Position numbers and translations under genes: made by a program. Shown here one piece after another: positions 24,848 to 35,091 of a DNA stretch of 64,000 bases (positions are counted from its first letter, which is position 1; the number at the start of each line of letters is the position of its first letter). The notes beneath the pieces were generated by a model. The model did not search any database. It saw only the letters and a program-made list of their open reading frames with translations, and was not told the origin of the DNA. Source of the stretch: Companilactobacillus zhongbaensis (lineage in GTDB: Bacteria; Bacillota; Bacilli; Lactobacillales; Lactobacillaceae); assembly GCF_003946515.1 (NCBI RefSeq), contig NZ_RHOM01000007.1:60500-124499 (forward strand), in the 5' to 3' direction.

Positions 24848-27251
24848 ATTCTTCTTTTAAAGTATTGTTCAAGAAAAATCTCAAACCAATTTCATCATAA
24901 GTTTTGAATTTTTGATCATTAACGGTCACTAAAAAGTTCTTGTCGTCATTGTAAAAAATATCTTCGATCGACATATCTTTTCCAAGATTATTACCGAGGA
25001 TCAATTTGACCAACGTATCGATAACGTGCACAGAACTAGCTAACTCGTGACGGATGATGTCTTGGTTCATCCCCGATGAGATTTTAGTAATGATCCAGTG
25101 ATCATGGACGTAAGCAAATTCAAAATTGTAAGTGTTGATATGATCTGTTTTTTCCAGTTCAGCTTTAATGTCAGTTACTAATTCATTCTTTTCTGTTTCA
25201 GATAAGAACTTGTTGTAACTACTTACTTCATAACTCTTATCATCAATAACTTGACGATAAATGACCGATGGAATGGTGAAAGCTTGACCGTCAGAAACGA
25301 CAATAACTCGCATCGTCTTATCAGATTTGAAATCCAATGAGCGGATCGGCTTAGCACTGATCTGGAAGACTTCATTACTTTGCTTGTCTTCATCACTTAA
25401 CGTCTGAGAAAAGTCGATTATTTTAAAAATCGATTTAGTATCGACCAAATTGAGATGCTGCAGCTCCATGTGTGGATCAGCAATTTCATAAGCAATGTTT
25501 CTGATCTCCAGTGGCGAACTCCACGGCTCCCTGCCCAAAATGACAGCTTCAAGACCATTTTGATGGATCGACTTAACTAATTGCAATAAGACAAACTGAC
25601 GGACCATGATATTTTTCTTAGAAGTAATGATCGGTGAACGAACGACGATCTTATTACGGTCGCCAAATTTAAGATCATTACTAATACCACTCGTCACAAA
25701 GAAGTTTCTTTGACTGATTTGATCCATATTGACTGAAATAGATGTTTTACTTTTGACAACTGACTTCGTTACGATGTCATCGCGGTCTAATAGCAACTTG
25801 CTGTATCCAAGGCCTTTAACACCCATTGAGACTAATTGTTCGATATTGTTTTCATCGATCTCATCATCACGAATGATCGCACTATTGTCTTTGATATTTT
25901 TCAAAGCTAGTAAGTACGGAATATTGATCGAAGTAACTTCAGAGAGTACAGGCAATTCAAAATCCCGTCGAATGGCTTCGATCAAAACGTCCAGCATCCA
26001 ATTAGTTGGGTGAATGATCTTTTCAAAAAGTTGATCATCATCGAGCTGATGCAATTTCTCGTAGCGAGTCAATGTATCATTCAATTTATCATTGAGTGGT
26101 CCCTTATTGAATACTTCCTCAACACTATAACCACTAACGATGATACTCGAATCAGAAGTCTTACTAGGTCCAATGTATCTTTGCTCAGAAGAATTCCACT
26201 GAGGAAAACGTGATGTGATATGATCCATAAACGGCTCGCATGCTCCATTGAAACTATTTCCAGAATCTAACTGTAATTTGTCTAATTGAAATCCTAAGTT
26301 AAGTTCAACGGCCACCGTTGCCAAGGGGTAACTGGTAGCATATTCCAAAAATTTAGTCTCTTCGCTTAGCCGCGGAATAAATTCGGTAATGTAACATTCG
26401 TTCGTCTTATGATTAAGCGCAAAGTGGACCGTACAAACTCCGACGATGTTAAAAACTCGAGCTAGTTTCATGGCTAAATTACGTAACTTTTGCAGCTTTG
26501 AATCATTCAGCGACAAAGCTGGTGAGATCAAGTTTGAATCCAAATGATGGATACCAATTGGCTCAACGTCTTCAATCGTTCCAATCAAAGCAGAGTTATC
26601 AAAGCGGTCACGAACGATGGTGCAAGAATATTCGCTGAAACCACGAATACTACGTTCGATTTCGATCTTAGCATTTTTCGAATCTTCCAAAGCCATGAAA
26701 TTATCGAGTTCAAATAAATTATTAATGTTAGTCCAACCACTCGAATGGCGATTAGAAAAGCGCCGACGAGCAATGATGGGAAAACCGATCGAACGAATAA
26801 AGTCATACAATTCCTCTTCGTCATCTGAAGAAATGAAATTGATGACTGGCAAATCATTTTGATTCAGTTTATTGATGAATAATTCTCGCTTGAAAGTAGC
26901 AAGTGATGCAAAATAATTCGTTCCTAAAACTTTGGTGGAAGATATTTTTCCATTTAATCCGGAAATTATCCCTAAAGCATTCTTGTCCCCGACTGTTGGC
27001 AAAATCGCATCAGGATGATATTGGTCAACGTAATCAAGAATATTTTCTCCATTAACTTTTTCCACGATGATCCGGTCAAAAAAGACGTTTGCGGACAATA
27101 ATGAAGTCGGATTTTCCACCATGACACTAGTTTTGTAGCCTAATTTATGCAATATCTGTGCTGTGTCATACAGTGCGGTCGACAGGTCGACATTTTTATC
27201 GCTATTTGTCGGACCAATGATCAAAATACTATGTATTCCATTAACTACCAA
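24846..27251 (-). CDS. CarB-like pseudoenzyme (degenerate carbamoyl-phosphate synthase large subunit)
   Basis: 801 residues against about 1060 for functional CarB. Residues 1-400 align by eye with the first synthetase half (DAILPTVGDKNAL, IGIHHLDS, TVHFALN, TEFIPRLS...ATSYPLATVAVELNLG). The ATP-binding glycine loop (RPSFTMGGSGGG in CarB) is RRRFSNRHSSGW at 162-173; of the Mg-ATP ligands, Gln of VQFAV is His276 and Asn of EMNPR is Ile292. An oligomerisation-like stretch (EAIRRDFELPVLSEVTS) follows, then a shortened second half without EVNPR, and the C-terminal regulatory domain is missing. It cannot plausibly make carbamoyl phosphate. One base separates it from carA*; the long intact frame suggests selection for another role. 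Confidence 0.8.
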   Translation of the reverse strand: MVVNGIHSILIIGPTNSDKNVDLSTALYDTAQILHKLGYKTSVMVENPTSLLSANVFFDRIIVEKVNGENILDYVDQYHPDAILPTVGDKNALGIISGLNGKISSTKVLGTNYFASLATFKRELFINKLNQNDLPVINFISSDDEEELYDFIRSIGFPIIARRRFSNRHSSGWTNINNLFELDNFMALEDSKNAKIEIERSIRGFSEYSCTIVRDRFDNSALIGTIEDVEPIGIHHLDSNLISPALSLNDSKLQKLRNLAMKLARVFNIVGVCTVHFALNHKTNECYITEFIPRLSEETKFLEYATSYPLATVAVELNLGFQLDKLQLDSGNSFNGACEPFMDHITSRFPQWNSSEQRYIGPSKTSDSSIIVSGYSVEEVFNKGPLNDKLNDTLTRYEKLHQLDDDQLFEKIIHPTNWMLDVLIEAIRRDFELPVLSEVTSINIPYLLALKNIKDNSAIIRDDEIDENNIEQLVSMGVKGLGYSKLLLDRDDIVTKSVVKSKTSISVNMDQISQRNFFVTSGISNDLKFGDRNKIVVRSPIITSKKNIMVRQFVLLQLVKSIHQNGLEAVILGREPWSSPLEIRNIAYEIADPHMELQHLNLVDTKSIFKIIDFSQTLSDEDKQSNEVFQISAKPIRSLDFKSDKTMRVIVVSDGQAFTIPSVIYRQVIDDKSYEVSSYNKFLSETEKNELVTDIKAELEKTDHINTYNFEFAYVHDHWIITKISSGMNQDIIRHELASSVHVIDTLVKLILGNNLGKDMSIEDIFYNDDKNFLVTVNDQKFKTYDEIGLRFFLNNTLKEE

Positions 27252-27252
27252 T

Positions 27253-28329
27253 CTAGATGCTCCAATCTTGATTCTTTGTTGAATTGATCAAGTCGATGAA
27301 TTCATCAAAGACGTAATACCCGTCAGTTGGTCCAGGGGCTGCTTCTGGCTCAAATAAGACACTGATGATCGGCAAAAATTCGTGGCGGATTCCTTCAATG
27401 CTGCCATCCGCAACACAAATATTCGTCACGATGAAATCAGATGAGCCAATCGACTTTTGATCGATCGTATACGAATGATTGTGATTAACGAAGTCGATCT
27501 TACCACTGGCCACTTCTTTAACTGCTAAAGAAGATTCATGATGTGGATTAGGTAACTTAATGATCTGACAGTCATTTGCCATTGCTACCAACAAACTGCC
27601 GAGCCCGATACCCATGATCGGAAATTGTTTTTGTAAGACTTTAATATTCTCGATCGTCTTGGGTAGATCTTTAGGATCACCAGGTCCATTGGAAAAAATA
27701 ATTCCTTCTGGATGTAAACTGGCAATTTCTTCTGGTGTGGAATTGTAATTGACAATGACGGAATTACAGTCACGATACGATAACTGCCGTAAGATCGAAT
27801 ATTTTAATCCGAGGTCAACGATCACCATTTTCAAACCAATATTAGGGTTTGGATATGATTGCTTAGTTGAAACTTGTTTAACTAAATCAGTTGGTAAAAC
27901 TAAGGCCTTGATTTGGTCGATCGCATGCTCATCATGAGTATCCATGATCGAAGCCTTCACCTCACCATGTTCATAAATGTATTTAGAAAGAGCTCTAATG
28001 TCGACATTTTTGATCCCTGGAATCTTTAATGTCGTGATCCAATCCTCAAATGAAATTGAACCGTCAACACTTTCTGAACTAGCAGAGCCAATCACTACCC
28101 CTTTACATTGGTAGTTGATAGACTCGTAAAAGTCACGGTTGATACCGGAGCTTCCGACACCGGGGATGGTGAAAGCAATAATCTGCCCTTCAGCATCAGG
28201 ATCGGTAACCGATTGCTCGATCCCCGTCCGGTTGTTGGAAATGACTAGTTGACCAGTCGTAATGACAGATGAGCCAAATCCTTCTCCAGGAAAAACTGTC
28301 CCGTCTTCTAGTATTAAATAACGTTTCAT
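27253..28329 (-). CDS. CarA-like pseudoenzyme (degenerate carbamoyl-phosphate synthase small subunit)
   Basis: 358 residues, full length for CarA. The N-terminal domain is recognisable (YLILEDGTVFPGEGFG, SVTDPDAEGQII, NVDIRALSKYIYEHG) and the amidotransferase domain keeps IFSNGPGDP. The nucleophile motif GICLGH reads GIGLGS, with Gly242 in place of the catalytic Cys, and the HPE motif reads EPE, with Glu327 in place of the catalytic His. It therefore cannot hydrolyse glutamine by the class I mechanism. It follows pyrR by 18 bp and is followed by carB* after 1 bp, so the two halves are presumably still made together. An interaction with PyrR or another enzyme is possible; no function is known. 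Confidence 0.82.
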   Translation of the reverse strand: MKRYLILEDGTVFPGEGFGSSVITTGQLVISNNRTGIEQSVTDPDAEGQIIAFTIPGVGSSGINRDFYESINYQCKGVVIGSASSESVDGSISFEDWITTLKIPGIKNVDIRALSKYIYEHGEVKASIMDTHDEHAIDQIKALVLPTDLVKQVSTKQSYPNPNIGLKMVIVDLGLKYSILRQLSYRDCNSVIVNYNSTPEEIASLHPEGIIFSNGPGDPKDLPKTIENIKVLQKQFPIMGIGLGSLLVAMANDCQIIKLPNPHHESSLAVKEVASGKIDFVNHNHSYTIDQKSIGSSDFIVTNICVADGSIEGIRHEFLPIISVLFEPEAAPGPTDGYYVFDEFIDLINSTKNQDWSI

Positions 28330-28347
28330 TTTTCCAACTCCAATTAA

Positions 28348-28963
<616 letters not shown>

Positions 28964-29008
28964 AAAAATATTAATATGTTTTCAGAATAAATTAGCGACC
29001 GGAACATG

Positions 29009-29923
29009 TCAACTGCGCAATTTTTCCAAGGTATCTTGAAAGATCTTTGGTGGTTCCACTGAGAATTCCATCCACTGATGAGTTCGGGGATGATCGAAGC
29101 CTAAAGTCTGGGCGTGCAAGAATTGGCCGTTGCCTGGTAAGGTATGTTTTGGCCCATACAATGGATCTCCAGCCACAGGATGACCGATATATTGCATGTG
29201 AACCCTGATTTGGTGAGTTCGGCCAGTTTCTAAGTTAAGCTTGACCAAGGCGTAACCGTTAAATTGTTCCAAAACTTCAAAGTGAGTAACAGCATGACGG
29301 CCATTGTCAACAATAGCTTGTTTCTTTCGATCACTATTAGAGCGTCCGATCGGTGCATTGATCACACCTTTTTTCTCTTTGAAATTGCCGTGAACAATCG
29401 CTACGTATTCGCGCAAATTAGTCTTTTCTTTTAATTGTTCCATTAATGATTGTTTAGCTTGATTGTTCTTAGCAATCATCAACAAACCCGAAGTATCTTT
29501 GTCGATCCGATGAACGATACCGGGTCTGACCATGTCATCATCATGGATCTTACTATGATAAAGGATGGCATTTACTAACGTATGGTCACGGTGCCCTGCG
29601 GCTGGATGAACGACCATACCTTGTGGTTTGTTTACGACCATGACATCTTCATCTTCATATACTACATCGATGGGGATGTCTTGTGGGATGGCTTCAATTG
29701 GTTGTTCCTCGGGAACGGTAAATTCGATCTTGTCACCATTAACTAGTTTGTAACCAGTTTTAGTTACGATCTTACCGTTGACGAAAACTTCACCATCTTT
29801 GATGAATTTAGAAATCTGTGATCGTGTAAGATCTTCAACTTGTTCATCGATAAATTTGTCTAAACGAGCTTTTGAAGTTTCTTCAAAAGTTAAGTCAATT
29901 GCATTATTTACTATTTTTTTCAC
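29009..29923 (-). CDS. rluD: RluD-family 23S rRNA pseudouridine synthase
   Basis: 304 residues. An S4 RNA-binding domain (RLDKFIDEQVEDLTRSQISKFIKDGEVFVNGK) is followed by the catalytic domain with HRIDKDTSGLL; Asp141 is the nucleophile. The GRTHQIRVHM motif near residue 230 is conserved. It isomerises uridines in helix 69 of 23S rRNA (YlyB in Bacillus). It overlaps the lspA stop by 20 bp, as in the common lspA-rluD pair, and lies upstream of pyrR. Confidence 0.94.
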   Translation of the reverse strand: MKKIVNNAIDLTFEETSKARLDKFIDEQVEDLTRSQISKFIKDGEVFVNGKIVTKTGYKLVNGDKIEFTVPEEQPIEAIPQDIPIDVVYEDEDVMVVNKPQGMVVHPAAGHRDHTLVNAILYHSKIHDDDMVRPGIVHRIDKDTSGLLMIAKNNQAKQSLMEQLKEKTNLREYVAIVHGNFKEKKGVINAPIGRSNSDRKKQAIVDNGRHAVTHFEVLEQFNGYALVKLNLETGRTHQIRVHMQYIGHPVAGDPLYGPKHTLPGNGQFLHAQTLGFDHPRTHQWMEFSVEPPKIFQDTLEKLRS

Positions 29924-30368
29924 CTGCTGTCGATTTGAATAAAGAGATCAGTAATAAAATTACGCCAATAGTTATAAAAGTATCCGCCAAATTAAAAATT
30001 GGGAAATTCATGAATTCGAGGTTGAACATATCGATCACGAATTGACGGGTGAAACGATCAATGGCATTGCCGACGGTTCCCGCTAATAAAAATATTAAGG
30101 AGAAACGGTACAAATACTGATTCTTTTCCGCTTTAAAAAATAAATATCCTAACACGATCACGGCAATTGCAGTGACGATGTAGAAAAAGTACATCTTCCC
30201 TTCCAACATGCTCCAGGCAGCGCCGGTATTTCTAATGTTGGTCAGAGATAGTACACCAGGGATGAATTCTCGAAAACCCATCGCTGGTACGTTGTAAAAA
30301 ACGTAAAATTTGAGAGCTTGATCAGATATGACCAAGCCTAGTAAAACTAGTATATAAATAAAAGGCAT
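29904..30368 (-). CDS. lspA: Prolipoprotein signal peptidase (signal peptidase II)
   Basis: 154-residue integral membrane protein with four hydrophobic segments. The catalytic aspartates lie in GNAIDRFTRQFVIDMF and FNLADTFITIG, the conserved family boxes. It cleaves lipoprotein signal peptides after diacylglyceryl modification. Its ATG overlaps the fhs stop codon (TAATG), indicating translational coupling, and rluD begins inside its 3' end. Confidence 0.95.
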   Translation of the reverse strand: MPFIYILVLLGLVISDQALKFYVFYNVPAMGFREFIPGVLSLTNIRNTGAAWSMLEGKMYFFYIVTAIAVIVLGYLFFKAEKNQYLYRFSLIFLLAGTVGNAIDRFTRQFVIDMFNLEFMNFPIFNLADTFITIGVILLLISLFKSTAGEKNSK

Positions 30369-32050
30369 TAGAAGAGTCCACTTATCTTTCCTGTGTTATC
30401 AACATCCATATTTAAGGCTGCTGGTTTGCTTGGTAATCCAGGCATTGTTAATACATTACCTGTTAGCACAACGATAAAGCCAGCACCTAGTTTAGGTATT
30501 AAGCTCTTAACGTGTAACGTAAAGTCCTTAGGACTACCTAGTTTCTTAGGATCATCACTCAATGAGTATTGTGTTTTAGCAATACATACTGGTAAGTCGT
30601 CCCAAACATTGTCTTTGAATGTCTTCAATTGTTTCTTAGCTTGATCAGAGTACTCAACGTTGTTTGCTCCATAAATTTCTGAAGCGATCGTAGCAATTTT
30701 TTCTTCAGTAGTTTGTTCGTCTTGATACAAACGTGTATAGTTAGCTTCTTGTTCACAAGCTTTAATAACTGCCTTAGCAAGTCCAACCCCACCTTTACTA
30801 CCTTTGTGGTGGATCTCAGTAAGTTCAACATTTACACCGACTTCATCACAAAGACTAGTCAATAACTTAACTTCGTCAGCAGTATCTGTTTCGAATTTAT
30901 TGATCGAAACTACGACCGGAACGTTGTAATAACGCATATTTTGGATGTGACGTTTTAAGTTCTTGAAGCCAAGCGACAAAGCTTTCAAGTCTTCATTCTT
31001 CAAGTCGGCTAATTTTTGACCACCATTATATTTAAGAGCTCGAATCGTGGCAACGATAACGATGGCGTTAGGTGCGTGATTCAATTTAGGTGTAACAATG
31101 TCCATAAATTTCTCACCACCAAGGTCAGCTCCAAAACCACCTTCAGTAACGGTATAGTCGCCTAATTTCATGGCTAATTTAGTGGCTAAGATACTGTTGC
31201 AACCGTGGGCAATATTTGCAAATGGTCCACCGTGGATGATTGCTGGTGTATTTTCCAAAGTTTGGACTAAGTTAGGCTTCAAGGCATCTTTGAGCAACAT
31301 AGTAATTGCTCCTTCAACGTGAAGATCTCTAACAAAGACGGGTTTTCTATCATAAGTGTAAGCAATCAAAATGCTGGCGATACGTTCCTTAAGGTCATCA
31401 AGATCTTGTGCCAGACATAAAATTGCCATTAATTCACTGGCAACGGTGATTTCAAAATGTTCCTCACGAGGAATCGAGTTGATTGGTCCACCTAAACCAA
31501 TAACGGCGCTTCTCAACGAACGGTCATTGATATCTAATGCACGTTTCCAAATGATCCGTCTAGGATCGATTCCTAATTCGTTTCCTTGATGAAGATGATT
31601 ATCGATCAAAGCAGCTAACGTATTAACCGCACTAGTTAAGGCATGCATATCACCCGTAAAATGCAAGTTGATGTCTTCCATTGGTACGACTTGAGCATAG
31701 CCTCCACCAGTAGCTCCACCTTTGATACCCATGACAGGTCCCAATGATGGTTCTCTAAGTGCCAAGACAGTTTTTTTGCCTAATGATTGAAGTGAGTCGG
31801 CTAAACCGATAGCAACAGTCGACTTACCTTCACCAGCTGGTGTGGGATTGATCGAAGTAACTAGGATCAATTTACCATCATCGTTCTTCATAGCTTTGGA
31901 AATCCCAGCTTGACCGACTTTAGCCTTATAATGACCGTAAGGTTCAATATCTTGAGAATCCAAGCCTAATTTAGTTGCGATATCATTGATATCTTTCATC
32001 TTGTCATGCTCATTGATCTGTGCAATTTCAATATCACTAGGAAATGCCAT
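30368..32050 (-). CDS. fhs: Formate-tetrahydrofolate ligase
   Basis: 560 residues, the family's normal length. It makes 10-formyl-THF from formate, ATP and tetrahydrofolate for purine and fMet synthesis. The ATP-binding loop [19 protein letters not shown] lies near residue 65, with [23 protein letters not shown] and [11 protein letters not shown] further on. It starts 2 bp after the EbsA-like gene and is coupled to lspA by a TAATG overlap, making a minus-strand operon. Confidence 0.96.
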   Translation of the reverse strand: MAFPSDIEIAQINEHDKMKDINDIATKLGLDSQDIEPYGHYKAKVGQAGISKAMKNDDGKLILVTSINPTPAGEGKSTVAIGLADSLQSLGKKTVLALREPSLGPVMGIKGGATGGGYAQVVPMEDINLHFTGDMHALTSAVNTLAALIDNHLHQGNELGIDPRRIIWKRALDINDRSLRSAVIGLGGPINSIPREEHFEITVASELMAILCLAQDLDDLKERIASILIAYTYDRKPVFVRDLHVEGAITMLLKDALKPNLVQTLENTPAIIHGGPFANIAHGCNSILATKLAMKLGDYTVTEGGFGADLGGEKFMDIVTPKLNHAPNAIVIVATIRALKYNGGQKLADLKNEDLKALSLGFKNLKRHIQNMRYYNVPVVVSINKFETDTADEVKLLTSLCDEVGVNVELTEIHHKGSKGGVGLAKAVIKACEQEANYTRLYQDEQTTEEKIATIASEIYGANNVEYSDQAKKQLKTFKDNVWDDLPVCIAKTQYSLSDDPKKLGSPKDFTLHVKSLIPKLGAGFIVVLTGNVLTMPGLPSKPAALNMDVDNTGKISGLF

Positions 32051-32052
32051 TC

Positions 32053-32436
32053 TTATCCACCTACTCTTTTCTTTAAGTCTGTTAAGATCTTTCTAGTTGA
32101 TGTAACTTTAACTGGAAAGTAATCGTGATTCTTAAATTCGAACTCTAATTGCCATTTATTAGATGATTTGATCGTCACATCAGCACGATCAAAGGATCTT
32201 GTTTTATAATAATTGGGTTCCTTAATAACAATTTGTGAATCCGAAACTTTGATCCAAGAACTTCTAAGGATATAAAAAATATAGATCAGTCCTACGATCC
32301 AAATAATAACAGGGATAACACTAAAGCTAAATATTTCCAGTTGCAAGATGACACCTAAAAAAATGATGATCAGTGCAATGGACCATAAGATGATACCCCA
32401 TGCCCCGCTGGGCTGAATGTAATACTTTTTCGACAT
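32053..32436 (-). CDS. EbsA-like membrane protein
   Basis: 127 residues with two adjacent hydrophobic segments (about 13-33 and 38-58) and a basic, mostly beta C-terminal domain, resembling the enterococcal EbsA family. The adjacent divergent RNase H-like gene also fits EbsA neighbourhoods that I recall in lactobacilli. Function in the family is not established. It is the first gene of the minus-strand operon with fhs; CCCCCGAAAGG lies in the 5' region. Confidence 0.62.
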   Translation of the reverse strand: MSKKYYIQPSGAWGIILWSIALIIIFLGVILQLEIFSFSVIPVIIWIVGLIYIFYILRSSWIKVSDSQIVIKEPNYYKTRSFDRADVTIKSSNKWQLEFEFKNHDYFPVKVTSTRKILTDLKKRVGG

Positions 32437-32463
32437 AAAATACCCCCGAAAGGTTTAATTGAC

Positions 32464-32859
32464 ATGATTAAATTGTACACCGACGCCGGTTTAAATACTA
32501 ATCAAAACTTAGCTGCAATCGCATTTGTTTACCAAACCGAAAATAAGCGTGACAGTAACGTCCAACAAGTAGCTGCTGCAGACAATCACGAGTTAGAATT
32601 TCAAGCTGTTAAACTAGGTTTATCTACCTTGATCGAACAAAATTTAAACAACGATATTTTACAACTATTATCTGACAGCCAAATTGTGACTGATAGTATC
32701 GAAAAAAAATATTCGAAGCATTATCAACCAATGGTCGACGAAATAATTCCCATGCTAGAAAAATTTCCTGCTTACTTTGTTAAACATATTTCTGATAAAC
32801 AAAATAAAGCGGCTCATTCATTAATACACCAAGAATTAATTCATTTAAGAAAATCATAA
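32464..32859 (+). CDS. RNase HI-like (reverse-transcriptase-like) protein
   Basis: 131 residues with an RNase H fold: YTDAG (Asp near 6), NHELEF (Glu), LLSDSQIV (Asp), then HISDKQNKAAHSL. The fourth acidic ligand, normally in an NxxAD motif, is His here (NKAAH). It lacks the N-terminal hybrid-binding domain. It may degrade RNA-DNA hybrids with altered metal use or may have lost activity. It is divergent from the EbsA-like gene and followed by lplA. Confidence 0.75.
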   Translation: MIKLYTDAGLNTNQNLAAIAFVYQTENKRDSNVQQVAAADNHELEFQAVKLGLSTLIEQNLNNDILQLLSDSQIVTDSIEKKYSKHYQPMVDEIIPMLEKFPAYFVKHISDKQNKAAHSLIHQELIHLRKS

Positions 32860-32937
32860 ATATCATTATTATCAAAATCTAAAAGTTTGTGATACGATTG
32901 AATCGCTTACAAATTTAAGCAAGGAGGATTTTCGCAA

Positions 32938-33951
32938 ATGTATTATGTTCTAATGAAAGACCGAGATATTCGTGACAATCTTGCAACGGAACAATATCTC
33001 ATGAACAATGTTGAGTTTGACGAACCTTTGGTTCTTTTCTACATTGAAAAGCCATGTATCATCGTTGGTAGAAACCAAAATACACTCGAGGAAATTAATA
33101 GTGATTTTGTAAAGGATAACAACATTACTGTTACTCGCCGCATTTCTGGAGGGGGAGCTGTCTACCAAGACCTTGGAAATCTTTGTTTTAGCTTTGTTGT
33201 TGATTCTAACGACAAGAACTTTGGTGATTTTAAATCATTCACCCAACCTATTATTGATGCTCTACATCAAATGGGTGCTACAACTGCCGAAGTTTCAGGC
33301 CGTAATGACTTATTAGTCGATGGCAAGAAATTCTCTGGTAATGCTATGTATTCCAAAAACGGTAAGACTTTCTCACACGGAACATTATCATTAGATGTTG
33401 ATTTAACTGTCCTTACCGACGCATTAAACGTTCCTGAAGATAAGATTGCCTCAAAGGGCATCAAGTCGATCAGAAGTCGTGTAACTAATTTAAGACCATA
33501 CTTAGATAAGAAATATCAAGATTTATCTACTGAAGAATTCAGAGATCGCCTATTGTTGGAATTATTCCACGCTAATAGCATCGATGAAATCAAAGATAAA
33601 GAATATATCGTTTCACCTGAAGAACAAAAAGAAATCGATAAGATCAAAGAACAATATTATTACAACTGGGATTGGGTCTACGGAAAATCACCAGAATTTA
33701 CTGCTAAACAACGTAAGCACTTTGATATGGGTACTGTTGATGTTAGATATAACGTTGTCGACGGTAAGATCGAAAACACTGAGATCTATGGTGACTACTT
33801 CGGTATGAAAGACGCAAACGACGTTAAAGCAAAACTAAATGGCATCAAGTTTGATCGTGATGAGATTTTGAAAGTATTAGACCAATTCAATTTGGACGAC
33901 TACTTCAAGGGAATCCCACAAGATGAATTAGTTAAATTATTTACTCCATAA
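32938..33951 (+). CDS. lplA: Lipoate-protein ligase A, copy 1
   Basis: 337 residues. Activates lipoate with ATP and attaches it to lysines of 2-oxoacid dehydrogenase E2 or GcvH. Motifs: VGRNQNTLEEIN, RRISGGGAVYQDLGN (lipoyl-AMP binding) and GRNDLLVDGKKFSGNA containing the key lysine. The C-terminal accessory domain begins near YNWDWVYGKSPEF. An AAGGAGG ribosome binding site precedes the ATG. A terminator and then a second, very similar lplA follow. No lipoylated substrate gene lies nearby. Confidence 0.94.
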   Translation: MYYVLMKDRDIRDNLATEQYLMNNVEFDEPLVLFYIEKPCIIVGRNQNTLEEINSDFVKDNNITVTRRISGGGAVYQDLGNLCFSFVVDSNDKNFGDFKSFTQPIIDALHQMGATTAEVSGRNDLLVDGKKFSGNAMYSKNGKTFSHGTLSLDVDLTVLTDALNVPEDKIASKGIKSIRSRVTNLRPYLDKKYQDLSTEEFRDRLLLELFHANSIDEIKDKEYIVSPEEQKEIDKIKEQYYYNWDWVYGKSPEFTAKQRKHFDMGTVDVRYNVVDGKIENTEIYGDYFGMKDANDVKAKLNGIKFDRDEILKVLDQFNLDDYFKGIPQDELVKLFTP

Positions 33952-33959
33952 TAAAAACG

Positions 33960-33995
33960 AAAGCTTGAGTTAATTTAATAACTCGAGCTTTTTTT
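33960..33995 (+). terminator. Rho-independent terminator between the lplA copies
   Basis: AAGCTTGAGTTA (33961-33972) pairs with TAACTCGAGCTT (33979-33990) with one mismatch, followed by a T run. The second lplA must therefore rely on read-through or its own promoter. Confidence 0.85.
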
Positions 33996-34012
33996 GAAGG
34001 AAGCGAAAAAAT

Positions 34013-35026
34013 ATGTATTTTTACCGCATGCGCTCGACCGACATTCGCGATAACTTAGCAACAGAACAATATTTAATGAACAACGTAGAATTTGACGAAC
34101 CATTAGTGCTTTTTTACATTCAAAAGCCTTGTATCATCGTTGGCCGCCATCAAAATACGCTCGAAGAGATCAATTTAGATTACGTGAAAGAAAATGATAT
34201 TACTGTCACCAGAAGAATTTCCGGTGGTGGTGCCGTTTATGACGACTTAGGAAACATCAGCTTCAGTTTCGTAGTCAATTCCGACAATGACAATTTTGGA
34301 AACTTCAAAAAGCTAACGAAACCGATCATTGATGCCTTAAAAGATATGGGAGCAACAACTGCCGAAGTATCTGGTAGAAATGACTTAATGGTCGATGGCA
34401 AGAAATTCTCCGGTAATGCCATGTATACCAAAAACGGCAAAATGTTTTCTCATGGTACCCTAGCCTACGATGTAGATTTATCAGTCCTTTCAAATGCACT
34501 AAATGTTCCAAAAGATAAAATCGAGTCCAAGGGTATCAAATCCGTCAAATCACGAGTAACTAACGTCAAGCCATACTTAAAGCCGGAATATCAAAGTCTA
34601 ACAACAGAGCAATTCCGCGACCGCTTGATCCTCGAATTATTCCACGCAAATAGTATGGAAGAAATTGCCAACAAAGAATATCAATTGACTGAAAATGACA
34701 AAGCAGCCATCCAAAAGCTAAACGATGACTACTACTACAACTGGGATTGGGTCTACGGCAAATCTCCAGACTTCTCAGTAAAAAATCGCAAACACTTCCA
34801 AATGGGAACAATCGATGTCAGATATGAAATTTCAGCAGGAAAGATCAAAAACATCGAGATCTACGGTGATTATTTCGGTAAGAAAGATTCCAACGAGATC
34901 AAAGAAAAGCTGTTAAACCAAGATTATGATTCAGAAAGCATCAAGAATATTTTAAACGGTTTCGATTTAGACCAATATTTCAGTGGTGTTGATCATGATG
35001 ATGTTATAGATTTGTTTACGAAATAG
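34013..35026 (+). CDS. lplA: Lipoate-protein ligase A, copy 2
   Basis: 337 residues, same length as the upstream copy and about three-quarters identical by eye (shared NNVEFDEPLVLFYI, RRISGGGAVY, GKKFSGNAMY). All ligand motifs are intact, so both copies should be active. The two start codons are 1075 bp apart, a tandem duplication. Codon use differs slightly, so it is not a very recent copy. GAAGGA lies upstream of the ATG. The copies may differ in acceptor protein or lipoate source, as in species with LplA1/LplA2 pairs. Confidence 0.94.
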   Translation: MYFYRMRSTDIRDNLATEQYLMNNVEFDEPLVLFYIQKPCIIVGRHQNTLEEINLDYVKENDITVTRRISGGGAVYDDLGNISFSFVVNSDNDNFGNFKKLTKPIIDALKDMGATTAEVSGRNDLMVDGKKFSGNAMYTKNGKMFSHGTLAYDVDLSVLSNALNVPKDKIESKGIKSVKSRVTNVKPYLKPEYQSLTTEQFRDRLILELFHANSMEEIANKEYQLTENDKAAIQKLNDDYYYNWDWVYGKSPDFSVKNRKHFQMGTIDVRYEISAGKIKNIEIYGDYFGKKDSNEIKEKLLNQDYDSESIKNILNGFDLDQYFSGVDHDDVIDLFTK

Positions 35027-35027
35027 A

Positions 35028-35055
35028 AAAAAGCAGAGCTTGCTCTGCTTTTTTT
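35028..35055 (+). terminator. Rho-independent terminator after the second lplA
   Basis: AGCAGAG (35032-35038) pairs with CTCTGCT (35043-35049), followed by seven T residues. Confidence 0.88.
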
Positions 35056-35091
35056 GTGTTTGATGTTTTTTGAGGAAGTATGTTGGTTAGT

